Under the pieces are notes generated by a model. That model saw only the letters and a list, made by a program, of their open reading frames with translations. It ran no database searches and was not told the DNA's origin. From Nostoc sp. NIES-4103 (GTDB lineage Bacteria > Cyanobacteriota > Cyanobacteriia > Cyanobacteriales > Nostocaceae), in NCBI RefSeq assembly GCF_002368335.1, contig NZ_AP018288.1, forward strand, positions 5,635,560 through 5,699,559: a DNA stretch of 64,000 nucleotides, given 5' to 3'. The position numbers and the translations under genes are program-made. This document shows positions 61,101 to 64,000 of the stretch, one piece after another (position 1 is the stretch's first letter; each line of letters begins with the position of its first letter).

Positions 61101-64000
61101 GCCTTTGACATCTTGCTTTACCGCTACACTGGACAGACAGATATTTTAGTTGGTTCCCCCAACGCTAGCCGCCAGTATCCGAAAATTCAAGGTTTGATTG
61201 GGTACTTTCTGAATATTTTGTTGCTGCGTGCAGATATGTCGGGTAATCCCAGTATGCGAGAATTTCTCCAACAAGTCCGCAAAACAGCTTTAGAAGCTTA
61301 TACCCATCAAGATGTACCTGTAGAAGAGTTAATTGAAGCATTACAGCCAGTACGAGATTTAAGCTACACACCATTATTTCAGGTGATGTTCATTCTCGAT
61401 AGTGCTACCCCAATCTCCCAAATGCAGCTACCTGGTTTAACTTGGAGCAGTATGACTATTGAGAATTACACCTCTAAGTTGGATTTAACTCTAACTTTAG
61501 AAAATACTCCTGGTGGATTGGTGGGTGAATGGGAATACAACACCGACCTGTTTGATGCTACCACCATTACCAGAATCAGTGAGCATTACCGCAATTTGCT
61601 GGAGGGGATGGTAGCTAACCCCGAACAGCGGGTTGCGGAATTACCATTACTCCTAACAAAGGAACGCCAACAATTACTCTTTGAATGGAATAGTACTCAA
61701 GCAGAATATCCCTACAAGTGTATTCATCAGCTATTTGAGGAGCAGGTAGAGCGTACACCAAATGCATTGGCAGTAGTATTTGGTAATCAACAACTGACTT
61801 ACCAACAGTTGAATAACCATGCCAATCAACTAGCTCATTACTTGCAAGAATTAGGAATAAAACCAAACACTCTAATTGGCATTTGTATAGAACGCTCTTT
61901 AGAGATATTTGTAAGTATTTTGGGGATACTCAAGGCAGGCGGGGCTTATGTACCCCTTGACCCCGATTATCCACAAGAGCGTTTAGACTATATGTTGGGC
62001 GATTCCCAAATCTCAATTTTGTTAACTACTAACAAGTTAGTTACTCACATACCAAAACATCACCTGCAAGTAGTTTACTTGGATACAGATTGGGATATTA
62101 TTACCACTAAAAATCAGCAGAATCTTGTTATTGAGATACAACCAAAAAATTTAGCTTATGTGATTTACACATCAGGTTCTACCGGTAGACCAAAAGGAGT
62201 AATGGTTTACCATCGCAGTTTGGTAAATGCTTATTTGGGTTGGGAAGAAGCTTATGAACTGCGAACCAAAACCACCAGTCATTTACAAATGGCAAATTTT
62301 TCTTTTGATGTGTTTACTGGGGATCTAGTGCGGGCATTATGTTCTGGAGCTAAGTTAGTGCTTTGCCCAAGAGAATGGCTACTGGCTCCAGAACTTCTTT
62401 ACTCGCTGATGCAAGCACAAAAGGTTGATTGTGCCGAATTTGTACCTGCGGTAATTAGAAATTTAGTGGCATATCTGGAGAAAACGGCACAAAATCTTGA
62501 TTTCATGCGGGTACTAGTTGTTGGTTCAGATAGCTGGTATGTCAAAGAATATGAAGAATGGCAGCAATTCTGTGGTTTAGAAACGCGATTGATTAATTCT
62601 TATGGAGTGAGTGAAGCCACTATTGATAGCTGCTATTTTGAAACCAGCAATATTAACCAACCAGTTGAAGCTCTAGTACCTATTGGTAGACCATTTACTA
62701 ACGTTCAAATCTACATTCTCGATTCCCATCTCCAACCTGTACCGATTGGTGTCCCTGGAGAATTGCACATCGGTGGTGCTGGTTTAGCTCATGGCTATCT
62801 TAACCGCCCAATGTTGACACAAGAAAGATTTATTGCTCATCCCTTTGACAGTTCAAAGTTATATAAAACTGGTGATTTAGCGCGTTATTTACCAGATGGC
62901 AATATTGAATTTCTGGGACGGATTGATAATCAAGTTAAAATCCGCGGCTTCCGCATTGAGTTGGCAGAGATAGAAGCTGTCCTCAGACAACATCCTACCG
63001 TGTCACAGACAGTAGCGATCGCACGGGAAGATATTCCAGGCGATCGTCGCTTAGCAGCTTATGTTGTTGCCAATCCAGAAACAGCACCTGTAATTAGCGA
63101 TCTGCGTCGTTTCCTCAAAGAAAAACTGCCGGAATACATGATACCTGCGGCATTCATGGTTGTCGAAGCCATACCATTGACTCCCAATGGCAAAGTTAAC
63201 TATCGAGAACTACCACCCCCGGAAATCTCACGTACTGGACTAGAAGCCAATGCGATCGCTCCACGTAATCCCATTGAAGAGATATTGGTGCAGATCTGGG
63301 AAGAAATTCTAGGAGTTAAACAAGTAGGTATTTATGATAACTTCTTTGAACTTGGTGGACATTCTTTAATTGCTACTCAACTGCTCTCTAGGGTTCGGAC
63401 TATTTTAAAAGTAGAATTAGCTTTGCGTACTATCTTTGAAGCTGTGACTGTCGCTGATTTCGCTGAACGCATCACTTTACAGTCAGACGCACCACATTTA
63501 GTAAATGCGCCACCTCTACAACCAGTAGCAACAGATGAACAATTACCACTGTCTTTTGCTCAACAGCGTTTATGGTTCCTCGACCAGTTAGAACCAAATA
63601 ATGCTTTTTATAACCTAGCTGGAGGCGCACGTCTGCAAGGTGATCTGAACGTAACAGCCTTAGAACAAAGTTTTAATGAAATCATCCACCGTCACAAAGT
63701 TTTACGGACTAACTTTGTCACTCAAGAAGATGGACAAGCAGTACAAATTATTCGCCCCAGTGCTGCTTTTTCCTCAATACCAGTAATGGATTTGCAGCAT
63801 TTGCCAGCAAATGAACAAGAAATTGAAATTCATCGATTGGCGATCGCACAAGCCCAGCAACCCTTTGATTTAGCAAATCAACTCTTAATCCGAGCTATGT
63901 TGCTGGTAGTATCGCCAAGTGAGCATATATTGTTGTTTAGTATGCACCATATAGTCTCGGATGGTTGGTCAATGGGTGTATTTGTGCAAGAAATTGCCAG
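52197..64000 (+). CDS. FAAL-monooxygenase-PKS-aminotransferase-NRPS megasynthase (3' end off window)
   Basis: One uninterrupted frame of at least 3934 codons. Domains in order: fatty-acyl-AMP ligase (1-590; YTSGSTG, TSSGKIQR); luciferase-like monooxygenase (597-930; TPERHFHAFGG); ACP (Ser1022, FGIDSIKA); ketosynthase (1119-1540; Cys1289, DTMCSSS); acyltransferase (1643-1990; Ser1738, GHSVGE); ACP (Ser2078, FGADSL); class III aminotransferase (2262-2675; PLP Lys2512, YGKIVGGG); condensation (2715-3150; HHMISDG); adenylation (3175-3670; YTSGSTG, FSFDVFTGD); PCP (Ser3723, GGHS); second condensation, cut by the edge. It should activate a fatty acid, extend it once with malonate, aminate the beta-keto group and condense with an amino acid, as in mycosubtilin- or puwainaphycin-type beta-amino lipopeptides. 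No ketoreductase is present. Confidence 0.92.
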   Translation, partial: MTAINCTTLVELLSHRALFQPHLFAYTFLIDGDTEEVKLTYQELDKKARAIAQELQRQKAVPGERALLLYPSGLEFIVAFFGCLYAGVVAVPVYPPRRNQRMTRLQVIVKDSQAKFALATASVLTNIEQGFSQEPELVALHCIATDKIVDNEAANWQKPTLETNSLAFLQYTSGSTGMPKGVMVSHSNLLHNQSMIQAAMGHTEKTIFVGWLPLFHDMGLIGNVLQPLYLGIPCILMSPADFIKKPFLWLQAISRYQATTSGGPNFAYELCIDKITPEQRASLDLSSWDIAFNGAEPIRPQTLERFTQTFASCGFRKQAFYPCYGMAEATLLVSGGLKTEPPKIQYFDSIALEENLVVPASVEHKGSRALVGCGRICLDGEIAIADPVTLKRCLDNQVGEIWVHGGSVAQGYWQQPKQTQETFQVDLKNTDSNSSKAYLRTGDLGFIQDGELFVTGRLKDVIIIRGRNHYPQDIELTVEQSHQALTPGAGAAFSIEVDGQEQLVIVQEVERTYLRNLDVDAVVEAIRTSVSQLHELQVYTVLLLKTGTIPKTSSGKIQRHACRAGFLARTLNAVNTINTADKAINPQPQTKEVSKKMQFSLLYFSSNEAEFTDDKYKLFLEGAKFADRNHFTAVWTPERHFHAFGGLYPNPSVVSAALTSLTKHIRLRAGSVVLPLHDPIRVVEEWSVVDNLSHGRVDLAFARGWNPNDFVLSPDAYADSKEIMFSNIQTIQKLWRGEKISLPNGIGKQTEIKVYPLPMQQELSIWITCTGGKERFIEAGASGFNILTALLFQPVEELAEKIALYREARKQHGHDPDSGHVTLMLHTFIGQDLKEVRQQVRGPFIEYIKSSVNLWRQGSEDLDKLSETEKENLLAYAFERYFHTSALFGTPSTCLEMVQRLQKIGVDEIACLIDFGIDGNTVIANLNSLNHLKELVNGVEQPHIEPIPQQTTESPHHFVSSPAPEIKTQLEIPLEGTEAPIPQDSLLQSLSQVIIREIANSLGKQPNQIGLDRSFYSFGIDSIKAVELMETLGEKFGFSISPTLLFEYPTPTELALHLIQEYKTQLKKYSLQNWEIAQSWATKVQGIQPCVPSADSTHQLSNSSPVRIVEPTSKSIRAEDIAVIGMSGRFPQSPNLQSFWQLLSQGQNAIAQVPSLRWNLHDWYDKNPDAPNKTYSRWGGFLDGIDQFDPLFFQISPREAELIDPQQRLFLEVAWEALEDAGYSPESFAQTQVGVFVGCSNNGYYQRIAPALNPSDYSAGIGNQNAIIANRVSFLLNLRGPSILVDTMCSSSLVALHMACRSLHQGECTTALAGGVNLLLSPEYYVAMSRMKMHSPNGRCATFDRQADGIVLGEGAGAILLKPLSRALKDGDRIYAVIKGSAVNHDGRTNGITAPNPRSHAEVICQALDAAGISADTISYIEAHGTGTSLGDPIEIEGLTKAFRKYTDRQQFCKIGSVKTNIGHLECAAGIAQVIKVILAMQHRQIPPCLHFQQPNPLIPFTQTPFEVNTKLSPWESAGLRRAGISSFGIGGTNAHIVIEEAPQLDPVTPEIERPKHLLTLSAKTEKALIQLISDYETHLAAHPDLNLGDICFTANTGRSHFQHRLSAIATSTSDLYQQLFAFRTQQEVIKLKIRQIQENVQPKIAFLFTGQGSQYLDMGRHLYETQPTFRKILDHCHQILLPYLPQPLLQVLYPQPGEISPLDQTMYAQPALFSLEYALVQLYKSWGVEPSVVMGHSVGEYVAATVAGVFSLEDGLKLIAERARLMQSLPQTGEMVAVFACEAAIRNITEIDFTEVAIAAYNSPENTVISGEQQKIQQICANLKTAGIQTTKLTTSHAFHSPLMKPILAEFRRIAATVTYHPPQIDIISNVTGEQLISVNAEYWCNHLISSVQFAQGLQGLHTKGYEIFVEIGPKPTLSGIGSKCLAGQGVWLPSLNQRCGDWQQILETLAELYLRGVQVQWSGFDRDYSRRRLQLPTYPFQRKSYWIEAPVNTKNHQLQTTISAPSNTTNGNGRVAIANEHQVSTQISIVPKSIQPQINRLDTILAQFHSRMANLLKADPAEVNIHAPFLEFGADSLMLVDAINYIDSTYGIKITINQLFAELTTIYAVAAYIDGNLPPELAQPIVVDSQSPPLVPHNQQPTPATEPRVTVAQTAVETIMLQQLQAMSDLMSQQLDVLRATGLSTENVFSSTNGNSHPASPAPVVSVAVPHNNQVGQTTAATAKPYSIEINPLQQQHLKALITNYTQKTQASKQRAQSDRSFLADSRAVAGFRPSTKEIVYPIIGERAQGARCWDIDGNEYVDLTMGFGVLLFGHAAPFITAAVKEHLQQGIQIGPQANYAGEVAALISELTGMERVTFCNSGTEAVMTALRLARTKTGRTKIAIFAGAYHGHFDGILAKESSDGLSTVPLAPGITANAVADLLVLDYGELQSLEILQAHASELAAVLVEPVQGRRPDLQPREFLQQLRQLTTATGIALIFDEVLLGFRIHLGGAQAWFGIEADIATYGKIVGGGIPIGVVAGKASYMNAIDGGLWNYGDASYPQAQKTFFAGTFNKNHLGMAVARTVLQYLKSQGTALQEQLNQRTFYLATTLNTYFEQEQVPIRIVYFGSLFRFAFSGNFDLLFYHLISKGVYIWEGRNCFLSTAHTDADIEYVIEAVKQSIEEMRTGGFIPSPKLAANSNGNGKIKTTQNGAIAPQLEAPPLVAIAREGKLPLSLAQQRLWFLDQLEPNSPFYNIPAAVRLQGQLNVAVLEQSFQEIIRRHEALRSNFMNLDGQPHQVIHPDLDWQISVVDLQHLPISERENEAQKIAIAAAQQPFNLETEPLIRATLLVLSPTEYILQLTIHHMISDGWSMNILVEELTALYTAFIQSQPSVLAPLPIQYVDFAVWQRQWLQGAVLQSQLAYWKQQLAGAATILSLPTDRPRPKMQTVRGAHQSFALSIELTEAVKTLSKKAGVTLFMTLLAAFDILLYRYTGQTDILVGSPNASRQYPKIQGLIGYFLNILLLRADMSGNPSMREFLQQVRKTALEAYTHQDVPVEELIEALQPVRDLSYTPLFQVMFILDSATPISQMQLPGLTWSSMTIENYTSKLDLTLTLENTPGGLVGEWEYNTDLFDATTITRISEHYRNLLEGMVANPEQRVAELPLLLTKERQQLLFEWNSTQAEYPYKCIHQLFEEQVERTPNALAVVFGNQQLTYQQLNNHANQLAHYLQELGIKPNTLIGICIERSLEIFVSILGILKAGGAYVPLDPDYPQERLDYMLGDSQISILLTTNKLVTHIPKHHLQVVYLDTDWDIITTKNQQNLVIEIQPKNLAYVIYTSGSTGRPKGVMVYHRSLVNAYLGWEEAYELRTKTTSHLQMANFSFDVFTGDLVRALCSGAKLVLCPREWLLAPELLYSLMQAQKVDCAEFVPAVIRNLVAYLEKTAQNLDFMRVLVVGSDSWYVKEYEEWQQFCGLETRLINSYGVSEATIDSCYFETSNINQPVEALVPIGRPFTNVQIYILDSHLQPVPIGVPGELHIGGAGLAHGYLNRPMLTQERFIAHPFDSSKLYKTGDLARYLPDGNIEFLGRIDNQVKIRGFRIELAEIEAVLRQHPTVSQTVAIAREDIPGDRRLAAYVVANPETAPVISDLRRFLKEKLPEYMIPAAFMVVEAIPLTPNGKVNYRELPPPEISRTGLEANAIAPRNPIEEILVQIWEEILGVKQVGIYDNFFELGGHSLIATQLLSRVRTILKVELALRTIFEAVTVADFAERITLQSDAPHLVNAPPLQPVATDEQLPLSFAQQRLWFLDQLEPNNAFYNLAGGARLQGDLNVTALEQSFNEIIHRHKVLRTNFVTQEDGQAVQIIRPSAAFSSIPVMDLQHLPANEQEIEIHRLAIAQAQQPFDLANQLLIRAMLLVVSPSEHILLFSMHHIVSDGWSMGVFVQEIA

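Larger units (their letters stand above)
40913..64000. mobile_element. Probable fdxN element (one border seen, at least 23 kb)
   Basis: The fdxN fragment ends at about 40915 and a XisF-type recombinase starts at 40967, the arrangement of fdxN elements. nifB and fdxN 5' do not appear before the window end, so the element is longer than 23 kb or the cluster has been rearranged. The PCC 7120 element is about 59 kb. The bases at the border read TAGTC where PCC 7120 has TATTC, so the repeat core is not confirmed. Confidence 0.65.

Noticed and set aside
54764..61866. Several 70-118 codon minus-strand frames within the synthetase
   Set aside because: Antisense shadows of a continuous plus-strand frame with clear domains.
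1..64000. tRNA or rRNA genes
   Set aside because: No cloverleaf-like or rRNA-like segment was recognised by eye; a covariance-model search would be decisive.

Overview
The window comes from the chromosome of a heterocyst-forming filamentous cyanobacterium of the Nostoc/Anabaena group. The evidence is an Nostocales-type nif cluster, dense GCGATCGC (HIP1) octamers, short tandem repeats of the TCATTTGT and GTAATTCGT type between genes, and nitrogenase genes interrupted by DNA elements of the kind removed during heterocyst differentiation. A cyanoglobin gene between nifU and nifH matches the arrangement described for Nostoc commune. Species identity is inference.

Layout. 1-11.8 kb holds the downstream part of the nif cluster, mostly on the minus strand: nifK, a Mo-nitrogenase C-terminal-family gene, nifE, nifN, nifX, a DUF269 gene, a DUF683 gene, nifW, hesA, hesB, fdxH and a feoA-like gene. 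Beyond these are a plus-strand molybdenum-binding Mop gene, an IS5-family insertion and a truncated CBS-CP12-type gene at the window edge. nifD is split: its last 45 codons lie at 12.0-12.14 kb and the rest at 28.4-29.8 kb. The two parts are separated by a 16.26-kb element bounded by 11-bp direct repeats. nifH is split between 29.9-30.4 kb and 37.0-37.5 kb by a 6.64-kb element bounded by 7-bp repeats. glbN, nifU and nifS follow. At about 40.91 kb the 3' end of fdxN is cut off, and 52 bp further on is a XisF-type serine recombinase. Everything from there to the right edge (at least 23 kb) is probably the interior of an fdxN element, because neither nifB nor the 5' part of fdxN reappears.

Cargo. 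The nifD element carries its XisA-type recombinase, an AAA ATPase/Toprim pair (the Toprim gene has an in-frame stop), an orphan xisI, a Uma2-like gene, and a three-gene operon that I read as a pPIWI-RE conflict module (REase, DinG-like helicase, prokaryotic PIWI). It also carries a dienelactone hydrolase, a RAYT transposase beside REP palindromes, and a broken Ntn-hydrolase-like gene. The nifH element carries a second XisA-type recombinase, a deleted toxin-antitoxin remnant, and a two-gene TPR/cold-shock-like plus NERD-helicase operon. The putative fdxN element carries two serine recombinases, a degraded IS5 transposase, an ABC exporter pair lacking its ATPase, a DUF3102 protein, and the first 11.8 kb of a FAAL-monooxygenase-PKS-aminotransferase-NRPS megasynthase.

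How it works together. In vegetative cells nifH, nifD and fdxN are disrupted and the elements are carried with their cargo. In differentiating heterocysts, precise recombination at the short repeats would restore a 297-residue NifH, a 499-residue NifD and a working FdxN beside NifU/NifS, NifE/N/X and the ferredoxin FdxH. The least ordinary feature is that defence-like systems and a lipopeptide-type synthetase ride on DNA that the nitrogen-fixing cell is expected to remove.
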